Assembly (NCBI RefSeq): GCF_000259195.1
Contig: NZ_JH650759.1
Coordinates: forward strand, 74,651-138,650
Origin: Pseudomonas donghuensis
GTDB lineage: Bacteria; Pseudomonadota; Gammaproteobacteria; Pseudomonadales; Pseudomonadaceae
Length of the DNA stretch: 64,000 nucleotides
Direction of reading: 5' to 3'
In this document: positions 1 through 9,050 of the stretch, piece by piece
Layout: the number at the start of each line of letters is the position of its first letter
Position numbering within the stretch: the first letter of the stretch is position 1
Notes under the pieces: generated by a model
The model's input: only the letters and a program-made list of their open reading frames with translations
Databases searched by the model: none
Told to the model about the DNA's origin: nothing
Position numbers and translations under genes: made by a program

Positions 1-1170
1 TTGCGGCTCGAAGCACAGGCGCTCGAGCAGGTCCAGCGACAGCTCCAGGCGATCGGCTTCTTCGGCGTCGATGTTCAGGCCGATGTCGTATTGCTTGGCC
101 AGTAGGGTCAGCGACAGCAGGCGCGGGTACAGCTCGTCCATCACCCGCTCGTACTGGGCGCGGCTGTAGCGCGGGTGCAGGGCCGAGAGCTTGATCGAGA
201 TGCCCGGGCCTTCATAGATGCCGCGACCGTGAGAGGCCTTGCCGATCGAGTGAATGGCCTGCTCATAGGACGCCAGGTACTTCTGGGCGTCATGTTCGGT
301 CAGTGCCGCTTCACCGAGCATGTCGTAGGAGTAGCGGAAGCCTTTGGCTTCGAACTTGCTGGCATTGGCCAGGGCTTCGGCGATGGTTTCGCCAGTCACG
401 AACTGCTCGCCCATCAGGCGCATGGCCATGTCGACGCCCTTGCGGATCATCGGCTCGCCGCTCTTGCCGATGATGCGGCTGAGCGAAGAGGTCAGGCCGG
501 ATTCGTTGTGGGTCGAGACCAGCTTGCCAGTCAGCAACAGGCCCCAGGTGGCCGCGTTGACGAACAGCGACGGGCTGTTGCCCAGGTGCGGTTGCCAGTT
601 GCCGGTGCTGATCTTGTCGCGGATCAGGGCGTCACGGGTGCCTTTGTCGGGGATACGCAGCAGGGCTTCGGCCAGGCACATCAGTGCCACGCCTTCCTGG
701 GACGACAGGGAAAATTCCTGCAATAGACCCTGGACGATGCCGGCACGACCGCCAGCGCTTTTCTGGTTGCGCAGTTTTTCGGCGATGCCAGCGGCCAGTT
801 TGTTGGTCGCTTCGGCCATGGCGGCCGGCAGGCGTGCCTGCTCAAGCAGCATCGGTACCACTTCCGGCTCGGGGCGGCGGTAGGCGGCGGTGATGGCCGA
901 GCGCAGTACCGATTGCGGCAGGATGCTCTCGGCGAACTCGAGGAAGCACTGGTGGGCGTGGTCGGCCTGGACTTCGCCGGCATCGTCGGCATGAATGCCG
1001 GGCTGACCGTTGAGTTCGGTCAGGGTGGCGCCACCCTCGAGCTTCTCCAAGTAGTTGAAGATCGCTTGTTTGATCAACCAGTGCGGCGTGCGGTCGATAG
1101 ACGTCGCAGCTGCTTTGAGTCGCTCACGGGTAGGGTCGTCGAGTTTGACCCCAAGGGTGGTCGTCGCCAT
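1..1170 (-). CDS. putA: Bifunctional proline dehydrogenase / P5C dehydrogenase and transcriptional repressor PutA (N-terminal part, cut by window edge)
   Basis: The minus-strand frame from ATG 1170 runs open to base 1, giving the first 390 residues; the rest lies outside the window. It begins MATTTLGVKLDDPTRERLKA, the ribbon-helix-helix DNA-binding domain that lets PutA repress the put genes when proline is absent. A linker and the start of the proline dehydrogenase domain follow (around residues 85-390, including THNESGLTSSLSRIIGKSGE). The full protein oxidises proline to glutamate at the inner membrane face using FAD then NAD+. It is divergent from putP, and the shared intergenic region carries hexamers of the kind PutA binds. 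Family assignment is firm; the repressor role is known for the family and supported here by the RHH domain. Confidence 0.95.
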   Translation of the reverse strand, partial: MATTTLGVKLDDPTRERLKAAATSIDRTPHWLIKQAIFNYLEKLEGGATLTELNGQPGIHADDAGEVQADHAHQCFLEFAESILPQSVLRSAITAAYRRPEPEVVPMLLEQARLPAAMAEATNKLAAGIAEKLRNQKSAGGRAGIVQGLLQEFSLSSQEGVALMCLAEALLRIPDKGTRDALIRDKISTGNWQPHLGNSPSLFVNAATWGLLLTGKLVSTHNESGLTSSLSRIIGKSGEPMIRKGVDMAMRLMGEQFVTGETIAEALANASKFEAKGFRYSYDMLGEAALTEHDAQKYLASYEQAIHSIGKASHGRGIYEGPGISIKLSALHPRYSRAQYERVMDELYPRLLSLTLLAKQYDIGLNIDAEEADRLELSLDLLERLCFEPQ

Positions 1171-1523
1171 TTCTTATCCTCATTATTGCCACAGGTTGTG
1201 ACTTAAGCTGGCGCCAAGATTAGCCGTGCGCGATTTCGGGTGCAACCTAGTGCAACCCAAAAATTGCAGGAAAAAAGTGCAACTCGTCCGGTGGGTAAAA
1301 CCCCACAGCGGAAATGGCTGTTTATGGTGCATTTTCTTCTGAAAATAGGTGTTCTTGCTCCAAAAGGGAGCAAAAACCTGCTGTTACGCAAAATTTCCGA
1401 CGAGGTGCAACTTGATTGTAAAAACAGGTTGCACCCTCTTTGCGTTGTTGCATAGGATTCGCGGCCTGGGTGCAACCTCCTCTGAGGCTGTCGCTACATA
1501 AAAACAAACGCCAGGGCGCAACA
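1171..1523. promoter_or_regulatory. putA-putP divergent control region with seven GTTGCA/TGCAAC hexamers
   Basis: This 353-base gap holds no gene. It contains seven copies of GTTGCA or its complement TGCAAC: 1241-1246, 1251-1256, 1278-1283, 1406-1411, 1428-1433, 1447-1452 and 1471-1476. GTTGCA is the core known to be bound by PutA in enteric bacteria. The sites form a group of three nearer putA and four nearer putP, separated by about 120 bases. That fits cooperative or looping repression of both promoters. The two promoters themselves were not resolved. Confidence 0.75.
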
Positions 1524-3008
1524 ATGAGTGTAAGCAATCCAACCTTGATCACGTTCGTGATCTACATCGCGGCAATGGTGCTGATCGGCTTCATGGCCTA
1601 TCGCTCCACCAACAACCTTTCTGACTACATTCTTGGCGGTCGCAGCCTCGGCAGCGTGGTTACCGCGCTTTCGGCCGGTGCCTCGGACATGAGTGGCTGG
1701 CTGTTGATGGGCCTGCCGGGCGCCATCTACATGTCGGGTCTGTCGGAAAGCTGGATCGCCATCGGCCTGATCGTCGGTGCCTACCTGAACTGGCTGTTCG
1801 TCGCCGGCCGCCTGCGTGTGCAGACCGAGCATAACGGTGATGCATTGACCCTGCCGGATTACTTCTCCAGCCGCTTTGAAGACAACAGCGGGTTGCTGCG
1901 GATCATCTCCGCGGTGGTGATCCTGGTGTTCTTCACCATCTATTGTGCTTCCGGTATCGTTGCCGGTGCCCGCCTGTTCGAAAGCACCTTCGGCATGTCC
2001 TATGAGACCGCGCTGTGGGCTGGCGCAGCGGCGACCATTGCTTATACCTTCGTGGGTGGCTTCCTGGCGGTGAGCTGGACCGATACCGTCCAGGCCACGC
2101 TGATGATCTTCGCCCTGATCCTGACGCCGGTGATCGTGCTGATCGCAACCGGTGGCTTCGATACCACCTTCGCGGCCATCGAACTGCAGGACGCGGGCAA
2201 CTTCGACATGCTCAAGGGCACCACCTTCATCGGCATCATCTCGCTGATGGGCTGGGGTCTGGGCTACTTCGGCCAGCCGCACATCCTGGCGCGCTTCATG
2301 GCCGCTGACTCGGTCAAGTCGATCGCCAATGCGCGTCGCATCTCCATGACCTGGATGATCCTCTGCCTGGTCGGCACCTGCGCCGTTGGCTTCTTCGGCA
2401 TCGCCTACTTCTCGGCGCATCCGGACGTCGCGGGCCCGGTCGCCGAGAACCATGAGCGGGTGTTCATTGAGCTGGCCAAGATCCTCTTCAACCCTTGGAT
2501 CGCCGGTGTTCTGCTGTCGGCCATCCTGGCAGCGGTCATGAGTACCCTGAGCTGCCAGCTGCTGGTGTGCTCCAGCGCCCTGACCGAAGACTTCTACAAG
2601 ACCTTCCTGCGCAAGGGTGCCTCGCAGCTGGAGCTGGTCTGGGTCGGCCGTGCCATGGTGCTGCTGGTGGCTGTGGTTGCCATCCTGATCGCCTCCAACC
2701 CTGAGAACCGCGTGCTGGGTCTGGTCAGCTACGCCTGGGCCGGCTTCGGTGCTGCCTTCGGTCCGGTGGTGCTGATCTCGGTGCTGTGGAAAGGCATGAC
2801 CCGTGACGGCGCGTTGGCCGGTATCCTGGTGGGTGCGATCACCGTTGTGGTGTGGAAGCACTTCTCCATCTGGGGTCTGTACGAGATCATCCCGGGCTTC
2901 ATTCTCGGCGCCCTGGCGATCTACTTCGTCAGCAAGGCCGGTAGCCCGTCGAAGGGCATGGTGTCGCGCTTCGAAGCTGCCGACGAGGCGTTCAAAGCCG
3001 GTCATTGA
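1524..3008 (+). CDS. putP: Sodium/proline symporter PutP
   Basis: This 494-residue, strongly hydrophobic protein of the sodium:solute symporter family imports proline with Na+ across the inner membrane and feeds PutA. The segment SAGASDMSGWLLMGLPG (from residue 50) places Asp55 and Ser57 exactly where the E. coli PutP Na+ site lies. The ATG at 1524 was preferred to upstream in-frame codons because MSVSNPTLITFVIYIAAMVL starts directly at the first membrane segment. The SD is weak. A strong hairpin follows the stop. It is divergent from putA and probably repressed by PutA through the intergenic hexamers. Confidence 0.96.
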   Translation: MSVSNPTLITFVIYIAAMVLIGFMAYRSTNNLSDYILGGRSLGSVVTALSAGASDMSGWLLMGLPGAIYMSGLSESWIAIGLIVGAYLNWLFVAGRLRVQTEHNGDALTLPDYFSSRFEDNSGLLRIISAVVILVFFTIYCASGIVAGARLFESTFGMSYETALWAGAAATIAYTFVGGFLAVSWTDTVQATLMIFALILTPVIVLIATGGFDTTFAAIELQDAGNFDMLKGTTFIGIISLMGWGLGYFGQPHILARFMAADSVKSIANARRISMTWMILCLVGTCAVGFFGIAYFSAHPDVAGPVAENHERVFIELAKILFNPWIAGVLLSAILAAVMSTLSCQLLVCSSALTEDFYKTFLRKGASQLELVWVGRAMVLLVAVVAILIASNPENRVLGLVSYAWAGFGAAFGPVVLISVLWKGMTRDGALAGILVGAITVVVWKHFSIWGLYEIIPGFILGALAIYFVSKAGSPSKGMVSRFEAADEAFKAGH

Positions 3009-3030
3009 TCGACTGTTGAGCTTCGCCTGG

Positions 3031-3068
3031 CAACGGCCCGGTCTCGCAAGAGCCCGGGCCGTTGTCGT
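3031..3068 (+). terminator. Rho-independent terminator after putP
   Basis: A perfect 11-bp stem, CAACGGCCCGG (3031-3041) with CCGGGCCGTTG (3054-3064), is followed by a short T-rich stretch (TCGTTTT). It lies 22 bases after the putP stop and before rlmJ. Confidence 0.8.
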
Positions 3069-3134
3069 TTTGGCGGCCCGTGCCTGACGCCGCCCGCATG
3101 ACAAGGTAAACTGCGCGGTCTTGCAGGAGTTGCC

Positions 3135-3971
3135 ATGAACTATCGTCACGCCTTCCACGCCGGCAACCATGCCGACGTCTTCAAACACCTTGTGCTGACC
3201 CGTCTGATCGCGTTGATGTCGCGCAAGGAGCAGCCGTTTGCCTACCTCGACACCCACGCCGGCCTGGGTCTTTACGACCTGCAGGGCGACCAGGCGACGC
3301 GTACCGGCGAATGGATCGAAGGGATCGGTCGTCTCTGGGGGCGCGACGACTTGCCGGAAGTCACCGCAGACTACCTGCGCATCCTGCGCAAGATGAACCC
3401 TGACGGCGAGCTGCGCTACTACCCGGGTTCCCCGGAGCTGGCCCGGCGCCTGGCCCGCCAGCAGGACCGTGTGCTGCTCAACGAGAAGCACCCCGAAGAC
3501 GGCCGCCTGCTCAAGGACAACATGAAGAAGGACCCGCGCGTCGCCGTGCACCTGGGTGAGGGCTGGCATGTGCCGCGGGCCTTGTTGCCGGTGCAGGAAA
3601 AACGCGCTGTCATGCTCATCGACCCACCGTTTGAGCAAGCCGACGAGCTCAAGCGCTGCACCCAGGCGATGAAAGAGACCATCGGTCGCATGCGCCAGAC
3701 CGTCGCGGCTATCTGGTACCCGATCAAGGACCAGCGCCAACTGGTGCGCTTCTACCAGGACCTGACCAGTACCGGTGCGCCGAAGCTGCTGCGGGTCGAG
3801 CTGTATGTGCATCCGCAGGACAGCCCGCAGGGCCTCAACGGCTCGGGCCTGGCCATTGCCAACCCGCCATGGGGCCTGGAAGAAGAGCTGCGTGCGCTGC
3901 TGCCGTGGCTGTCCCAGGTGCTGGCGCAGACCCAGGGTAGCTGGCGGATGGATTGGTTGATCGCCGAATAA
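3135..3971 (+). CDS. rlmJ: 23S rRNA (adenine(2030)-N6)-methyltransferase RlmJ
   Basis: The 278-residue protein starts MNYRHAFHAGNHADVFKHLV, the characteristic N-terminus of RlmJ (YhiR family). It uses S-adenosylmethionine to methylate A2030 of 23S rRNA. The DPPF motif at residues 163-166 (LIDPPFEQADE) is the N6-adenine methyltransferase catalytic loop, and DTHAGLGLYDL (39-49) is the cofactor loop. The ATG at 3135 has a GGAG seven bases upstream. Length matches the family. It stands alone between a terminator and a REP palindrome. Confidence 0.95.
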   Translation: MNYRHAFHAGNHADVFKHLVLTRLIALMSRKEQPFAYLDTHAGLGLYDLQGDQATRTGEWIEGIGRLWGRDDLPEVTADYLRILRKMNPDGELRYYPGSPELARRLARQQDRVLLNEKHPEDGRLLKDNMKKDPRVAVHLGEGWHVPRALLPVQEKRAVMLIDPPFEQADELKRCTQAMKETIGRMRQTVAAIWYPIKDQRQLVRFYQDLTSTGAPKLLRVELYVHPQDSPQGLNGSGLAIANPPWGLEEELRALLPWLSQVLAQTQGSWRMDWLIAE

Positions 3972-3976
3972 CTGCT

Positions 3977-4046
3977 GTAGGAGCGGGCTTGCCCCGCAAT
4001 GCGGTGTGTCTGAATGTATGCAATCGCGGGGCAAGCCCGCTCCTAC
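3977..4046. repeat. Paired REP palindrome (BIME-like) between rlmJ and the carbamoyltransferase
   Basis: Two perfect 21-base inverted arms at 3977-3997 and 4026-4046 (core GGAGCGGGCTTGCCCCGC and complement) flank a 28-base unique spacer. The unit CGGGGCAAGCCCGCTCC is a Pseudomonas-type REP sequence and recurs near 14660 and 62880. It may also stop transcription from rlmJ. Confidence 0.8.
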
Positions 4047-4129
4047 GCTTTGCGTTATAATCCCGCGCTTTGGCTGCCGCCCGCCCCAACGGCCCGCGCG
4101 CATATTTACAGATTGAAGAGGCTAGACCC

Positions 4130-5884
4130 TTGGCATTGACGATTCTTGGCCTGTCCGGCGCCCTTAGTCATGACCCTTCCGCGGCTCTGTACATCGACGG
4201 CAAGCTGATTGCCGCCGCTGAAGAAGAGCGCTTCGTGCGCGATAAACATGCAAAGAACCGCATGCCCTACGAATCGGCGAAGTTCTGCCTGGAACAGGCC
4301 GGTATCAAACCGTCCGACGTTGACGTGGTAGCGATCCCGTTCGCCCCGATCAGCCTGTTCGGCAAGGCTCGCTGGCACTACGCCAAGCGTTACTGGTATG
4401 CCCCGGACCGCGCCCTTGACGCGATCCTGATGGGCAACCGTCGCTACAAGCGCTATCGCAAGAAAATCGTCTGGTGCCTGGAGCAACTGGGCTTCGACCC
4501 GAAGAAGGTCAAGATCGAGCCGGTCGAGCACCACCTGGCTCATGCCTCCAGTGCCTACCACTGCTCGGGCTTCAAGGAGAAGACCGCGATCCTCGGTATC
4601 GACGGTAAAGGCGAATACGCCACGACCTTCTTTGGCTACGGCGAAAACGGCAAGATCCACAAGATCAAGGAGTTCTTCGACCCGGACTCGTTGGGCGGCC
4701 TGTATGGCGCGATCACCGAGTTCCTCGGCTTCGAGATGCTCGATGGCGAGTTCAAGGTCATGGGCATGGCGCCGTACGGCGATGCCAGCAAGTACGATTT
4801 CTCGCGCCTGGCCTCGTTCGAGAACGGCGAGCTGGTGATCAACACCGACTACGCCAACGTCATCGGCCTGCGTCGTTACAAAGAGAAGGGCAAAGGCTTC
4901 TACTTCTCGCCCAAGCTCATCGAATGGCTGGGCCCGAAACGCGAAGGCGACATCGCCGACGAGCCGTACATCCACTACGCCGCGAGCATGCAGGCGCTGT
5001 TCGAGAAGCTCGCCCTGCAGATGATCGACCATTATCTGGGCGACATCCTCAAGGAGACCGGCAAGCTGGCCTTTGCCGGTGGTTGCGCGCTGAACGTCAA
5101 GCTCAACCAGAAGATCATTGCCCGTCCAGACCTCAAGGAACTGTTCGTCCAGCCGGCTTCCGGCGACGCCGGTACCGCGGTGGGTGCTGCTGCCTATGTG
5201 TCCCACGCCCGTGGCGTGCCGGTCGAGAAGATGGAACACGTCTACCTCGGTCCGGCGTACTCCAACGAGGACGTGATCGCCGCCTGTGCGCGTCACCCGA
5301 GCCAGCCGAAATGGCGCAAGCTGGAGAACATGCCCGAGCAGATCGCCAAGATCATGGTCGACGGCAACCCGGTGGCCTGGTTCCAGGGCCGCATGGAGTT
5401 CGGCCCGCGCGCGCTCGGTGGTCGTTCGATCATTGGTTGCCCAAGCGTGGAAGGCGTTGCCGACCGCATCAACCACCAGATCAAGTTCCGCGAGCGCTGG
5501 AGGCCTTTCTGCCCGTCGATGCTCGACACCGTCGCACCGCAGATGATCAAGATCGATCATCCGGCGCCGTTCATGACCTTCACCTTCGAAGTGGCTGAAG
5601 AGTGGAAGACCCGCGTGCCGGAAGTCGTCCACGAAGACGGCACCTCGCGGGCCCAGGTGCTCAAACGCGAGTACAATCCGCGCTATTACGACATGATGAA
5701 AGCGCTGGAGACCCTGACCGGTAACGGCGTGTCGTTGAACACCTCGCTCAACCGCCGTGGCGAGCCGATGATCTGCTCGCCGACCGATGCACTGAACATG
5801 TTCTTCGGCTCGGACCTGCAGTACCTGATCATGGAAGATATTCTGGTGATCAAAGAAGGTGCACAGGAATATGTTGAGTCATGA
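4130..5884 (+). CDS. Carbamoyltransferase (NodU/CmcH/TobZ family), probable LPS core carbamoylase
   Basis: The most likely start is TTG 4130, preceded by GAAGAGG (4115-4121) at 8 bases, giving 584 residues starting MALTILGLSGALSHDPSAAL. His14 in the SHDPSA loop matches the catalytic His position of TobZ-type O-carbamoyltransferases. EHHLAHASSAYH (about residues 129-140) and the C-terminal GRMEFGPRALGGRSI block are the other family signatures. These enzymes transfer carbamoyl phosphate-derived groups to a hydroxyl. Heptose carbamoylation is known in Pseudomonas LPS inner core, and the P. aeruginosa core locus carries such a gene close to mig-14. The substrate here is therefore inferred to be a core sugar. 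The stop overlaps the next gene's start. Confidence 0.88.
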   Translation: MALTILGLSGALSHDPSAALYIDGKLIAAAEEERFVRDKHAKNRMPYESAKFCLEQAGIKPSDVDVVAIPFAPISLFGKARWHYAKRYWYAPDRALDAILMGNRRYKRYRKKIVWCLEQLGFDPKKVKIEPVEHHLAHASSAYHCSGFKEKTAILGIDGKGEYATTFFGYGENGKIHKIKEFFDPDSLGGLYGAITEFLGFEMLDGEFKVMGMAPYGDASKYDFSRLASFENGELVINTDYANVIGLRRYKEKGKGFYFSPKLIEWLGPKREGDIADEPYIHYAASMQALFEKLALQMIDHYLGDILKETGKLAFAGGCALNVKLNQKIIARPDLKELFVQPASGDAGTAVGAAAYVSHARGVPVEKMEHVYLGPAYSNEDVIAACARHPSQPKWRKLENMPEQIAKIMVDGNPVAWFQGRMEFGPRALGGRSIIGCPSVEGVADRINHQIKFRERWRPFCPSMLDTVAPQMIKIDHPAPFMTFTFEVAEEWKTRVPEVVHEDGTSRAQVLKREYNPRYYDMMKALETLTGNGVSLNTSLNRRGEPMICSPTDALNMFFGSDLQYLIMEDILVIKEGAQEYVES

Positions 5885-6773
5885 GTTTCTGATCAGCGTT
5901 GTAGTTCCTACATACAACTACGCGCGGGTTCTGCCGCGGGCCCTGGATTCGGTCCTGCGCCAATGGGCCGATGATCTTGAATTGATTGTCGTCAACGATG
6001 GTTCCAAGGACGAGACGCTGGCGGTACTGGCGGGCTATGAAGCCCGCTACCCGCAAATGCGCGTTATCGACCAAGCCAATGCCGGTGCAGCTGCGGCGCG
6101 CAACAAGGGCATTGCCCAGGCGCGTGGCCGCTATGTGTTGTTGCTGGATGCTGACGACGAACTGATGCCTACGGCTATTGCCGTACTGCGTGAAACCCTG
6201 CAGGCCAATCCTGACGTGGGTATGGTGCTTGGCGGGCAAATTTCCGTTTACCCGGACGGCTGCGAACGGCTGCGGCTGCCCACACCGGTTCCGCAGGCGC
6301 CCGCGCGAGACCTCGCGCGCCAGTATCTGCTGCAGAAGCGGATTTCGGTCTCGCATTGCTGCACCTTGTTCGCTCGTGAGCTTTTGTTACGTCGGCCTTA
6401 TCCGGAAGCTTTGCGCACGGGCGAGGATATTCCAGTGTTTGCCTATCTGGTGGTGAATGCCCGGGTGGCGGTGACCAACGAGCCCCTGGCGCGGATCTAC
6501 AAGCATGCTGACAGTTTGCGGCATAACCGCGAGAACGAAGAGCAGTACGCATTGGCCATGGTTCACGAGGTATTCGCAAGCCTGCCTGAGGAGTGTCGGT
6601 CACTGAGTGTCCGCTACAAGGCGCAACGCTATCTATCGTTGTTCCGTGCTGCTTTGCTGTCGGGCGACGGACGTGCGGCGCGGCGCTTTTATACTCAGGC
6701 CTTGCGCCTGAGTCCGCTGCAAGCCATGCGCTGGACGTACCTGCGCAAGGCTATGCGTCTGATCATGGTGTAG
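5871..6773 (+). CDS. Family 2 glycosyltransferase, probable LPS core or O-chain enzyme
   Basis: Starting at ATG 5871 this is a 300-residue GT-A fold enzyme. ISVVVPTYNYARVLPRALDS near the N-terminus is the nucleotide-sugar binding strand, followed by VVNDGSKDET and the metal-binding LLLDADDEL. It overlaps the carbamoyltransferase stop (5884) by 14 bases, so translation is probably coupled. GT2 enzymes use UDP- or dTDP-sugars at the cytoplasmic membrane face. The donor sugar cannot be read from sequence. Neighbours (carbamoyltransferase, msbA, hldE) point to LPS core assembly. ATG 5859 is an alternative start. Confidence 0.85.
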   Translation: MLSHEFLISVVVPTYNYARVLPRALDSVLRQWADDLELIVVNDGSKDETLAVLAGYEARYPQMRVIDQANAGAAAARNKGIAQARGRYVLLLDADDELMPTAIAVLRETLQANPDVGMVLGGQISVYPDGCERLRLPTPVPQAPARDLARQYLLQKRISVSHCCTLFARELLLRRPYPEALRTGEDIPVFAYLVVNARVAVTNEPLARIYKHADSLRHNRENEEQYALAMVHEVFASLPEECRSLSVRYKAQRYLSLFRAALLSGDGRAARRFYTQALRLSPLQAMRWTYLRKAMRLIMV

Positions 6774-6779
6774 GGATTT

Positions 6780-8261
6780 ATGGGTATGGATGTTGACAGG
6801 GTGGATGCAGGGCTGGGGTCGTACATTTCAAGGATGATCAGTGCCTACCCGGTTAGGCTGGCATTTGTTGGCAGTCTGCTGCTTTCTCTGATCGCTGTGC
6901 TGGGCGTCGCGACGGTTGGGCGCGATGCGACGCTTTACCTGGACATCGCGCGCCAGGTAAGCGAGCAGGGGCCAAAGGTTGCCTGGCAGAGCTTTGACTG
7001 GCCCTGGTTTGCCCTGTTGTTGGCTGGCACCCACACGGTTCTCGGACTGTCGTTGGAGTTGAGTGCGTACTTGTGGTGCGGTCTATTCATGGCTGGCACT
7101 TGTGCATTGCTGGTGGATTGTGTGCGCCAGCGGGTGCCGCAGGCCGCTGGCTGGGCATGTTTGCTGGTGCTGGCGATGCCGGCGGTCAACCAGTTTCGCA
7201 ATGACATCATTCGCGAGTTCGGCTTTTGGTTTTTCTGTGCCCTGGCACTGTGGCTGGTCCTTCGCTGGCAAGCGAGGGGCGGCTGGTTGCGGGCTGCTTA
7301 CATCCACCTGGCCATTGGTGCCGCCGCGCTGTTTCGCCTGGAGGCGTTGATGTTGTTGCCGGCTCTCGGTCTATGGCAGTTGACAGGCCTGCGTGAACGG
7401 CAGAACTGGAAGCGCTTTGCCCAGTTCCTGGTGTTGCCATTGGTTGTCGGCCTGCTGGCTCTGGTTGTATTGCTGGTGCAGGGTGGGCTGTCCTCGGTAC
7501 GTATCGAGAACTACCTGGATATGATCAACCCCCAGCGCGTCGTCGGGGCGTTCAAGGTACTGTCGCAGCAATTTGCCGACAGTCTGACCTACAAGTTCTC
7601 GAAGGATGAAGCAGGCAGGATCGTATTTTTCGGCTTGCTGGCCGCGCTGCTGATCAAGTTCGTGACCTTGATGGGGCCGTTCTCCTTGCCGTTCCTGCAT
7701 CGCAGCAGTTGGCAGGCGCTGCGGACCTATGGCCGCGAGTACCAACCGTTTGCGTGGGTGGCAGTGCTGTACCTGGTAATCCTGATGGTGTTCTTCGTGG
7801 TTCAGCAGTTCATGAACTCCAGGTACCTGAGCTTCCTCAACCTGCTGGTATTGCCGCTACTGGCCATTGCGTTGATGCAGTTCGCCCGGCATTTCCCGCG
7901 ACTGGGCAAGGTGCTGGTAGCGATCGCGCTGCTGGTGATGCTGGCCAACGTGATTTCCACGGGCGCGCGCAAGACCCAGTATGTCGATGCCGGACGCTGG
8001 ATTGCCGCCAATATCGACCCTCAGGCCTCGACCTACTTCGAAGATGGTCGTATCAGCTACTACGCTGGCCGTGGTTATTCCGGACTGCTGCCGCGCGAGG
8101 ATGCGTTGTCTGACGAGCGCGCTGGTACCTATCGTTACTTTGCCATCGAGGCGCGCGCTGACGAGCCGTGGCTCGCTGCTTGGCTTGAGAAGCACCAACT
8201 GCGGGTGCTGTCGAGTTTCGCCAACCGCAAGGGCGCTACGGTACTGGTGATCGGCAAGTAG
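6780..8261 (+). CDS. Polytopic membrane protein resembling GT39/ArnT-type glycosyltransferases
   Basis: About 493 residues with roughly ten or more hydrophobic segments and a soluble C-terminal region (about 400-493). After the first membrane segment comes GRDATLYLDIARQV, which resembles the acidic first-loop motif of GT39/PMT lipid-dependent transferases. FRNDIIREFGFWF and ALFRLEALMLLPAL match the later RxD/RPE-like segments. Such enzymes move sugars from a polyprenyl carrier to an acceptor at the periplasmic face. Starts at ATG 6780 or ATG 6786; the latter has better spacing from AGGGA. It follows the GT2 gene by 6 bases, so probably the same operon. It ends 1 base before the convergent kinase-like gene. 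I found no O-antigen ligase signature. The exact activity is unknown. Confidence 0.6.
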   Translation: MGMDVDRVDAGLGSYISRMISAYPVRLAFVGSLLLSLIAVLGVATVGRDATLYLDIARQVSEQGPKVAWQSFDWPWFALLLAGTHTVLGLSLELSAYLWCGLFMAGTCALLVDCVRQRVPQAAGWACLLVLAMPAVNQFRNDIIREFGFWFFCALALWLVLRWQARGGWLRAAYIHLAIGAAALFRLEALMLLPALGLWQLTGLRERQNWKRFAQFLVLPLVVGLLALVVLLVQGGLSSVRIENYLDMINPQRVVGAFKVLSQQFADSLTYKFSKDEAGRIVFFGLLAALLIKFVTLMGPFSLPFLHRSSWQALRTYGREYQPFAWVAVLYLVILMVFFVVQQFMNSRYLSFLNLLVLPLLAIALMQFARHFPRLGKVLVAIALLVMLANVISTGARKTQYVDAGRWIAANIDPQASTYFEDGRISYYAGRGYSGLLPREDALSDERAGTYRYFAIEARADEPWLAAWLEKHQLRVLSSFANRKGATVLVIGK

Positions 8262-8262
8262 T

Positions 8263-8925
8263 TCAGCCGAGCAACTGGCGCAAATTACTCAGAAGACGGG
8301 GCCGAGGTTTCGCCTGGCCCCGTTCCAGTTCCTGGCGGTAACCTTCGAGGAAGGTGGCACCATTGTCATCACCCAGCAACCATTGGCGGTCGTCGACATA
8401 GCGCAGTACATGTCGAAAGTTTCGCACGCGTTGGCGTTCGCTCAAGGGGCGGCGTTGGCGTTGCAGGTCGGCAATGTCGATAAGCCCTAGTTCATGCTGT
8501 GGCGTCAGCACCACGTTGCCCAGGTGCAGGGACCTGAAATAGACCCCCAGGCCATGTAGCCGGGCGATGAAGCGACCGAGTTGGGCTCGCAAGGATTGTG
8601 CGCCTTCCTGCTTGTGCAGGAGCTGGCGCAGCGTCTCGCCGGCCAGTGGCGCATAATAGACCGCATCGCGCTGGATGCTGGGGATGCGGTACACGCAGAT
8701 CACTTCGGGGCTGGGAACCCCCAGTTGTCGCAGGGCCTGTGCATTGTTCGCAAAGCGCCGGGCGTAGGGGTAGAGCAGCGCTGAGCTGAGCAGGCGCTTA
8801 CGCCGAAACAGCTTGAGCATCCGCCCGTCATGCAAGCGCAGCACCTTGTCGCCGGAGCCGTCGGCCTCCAGCACGTGCGCACCCTCGCGCAACGACATGT
8901 AGGTGGTGTGATCCATTGCTTGCAT
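8263..8925 (-). CDS. InaA/Kdo-kinase-like family protein of the LPS locus
   Basis: A 220-residue protein. ATG 8925 has GGAGG six bases upstream. It has kinase-like elements: Lys38 in a MLKLFRR strand, RFIARLHGLGVYFRSLHLGN (119-138) at the catalytic loop, and GLIDIADL (147-154) at the metal-binding position. The usual catalytic Asp of the HxD loop is Ser132 here, so activity is uncertain. Relatives lie next to msbA in P. aeruginosa and are annotated as LPS kinase or toluene-tolerance proteins. It is transcribed opposite to both neighbours, divergently from msbA. Confidence 0.75.
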   Translation of the reverse strand: MQAMDHTTYMSLREGAHVLEADGSGDKVLRLHDGRMLKLFRRKRLLSSALLYPYARRFANNAQALRQLGVPSPEVICVYRIPSIQRDAVYYAPLAGETLRQLLHKQEGAQSLRAQLGRFIARLHGLGVYFRSLHLGNVVLTPQHELGLIDIADLQRQRRPLSERQRVRNFRHVLRYVDDRQWLLGDDNGATFLEGYRQELERGQAKPRPRLLSNLRQLLG

Positions 8926-9050
8926 GCTTAACCTCCGCTCATAAGCCGACTATCTTAACTGACTTGCCGCAGGCCCGCCTGCCGTTGGTTTCATTGGGGA
9001 AAAAAGGCGCTGTGATATGATCCCCCCCTCATTGTTATGTGCGGATTCCC

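Noticed and set aside
1494-4103. Very long antisense open frame (869 codons) opposite putP and rlmJ
   Set aside because: It runs opposite two well-recognised genes; its Gln/His/Gly-rich composition is what the complement of high-GC codons gives.
6780-8261. Calling the membrane protein an O-antigen ligase WaaL
   Set aside because: The first-loop RDATLY motif and following segments look like GT39/ArnT enzymes; no Wzy_C-like periplasmic loop was seen.
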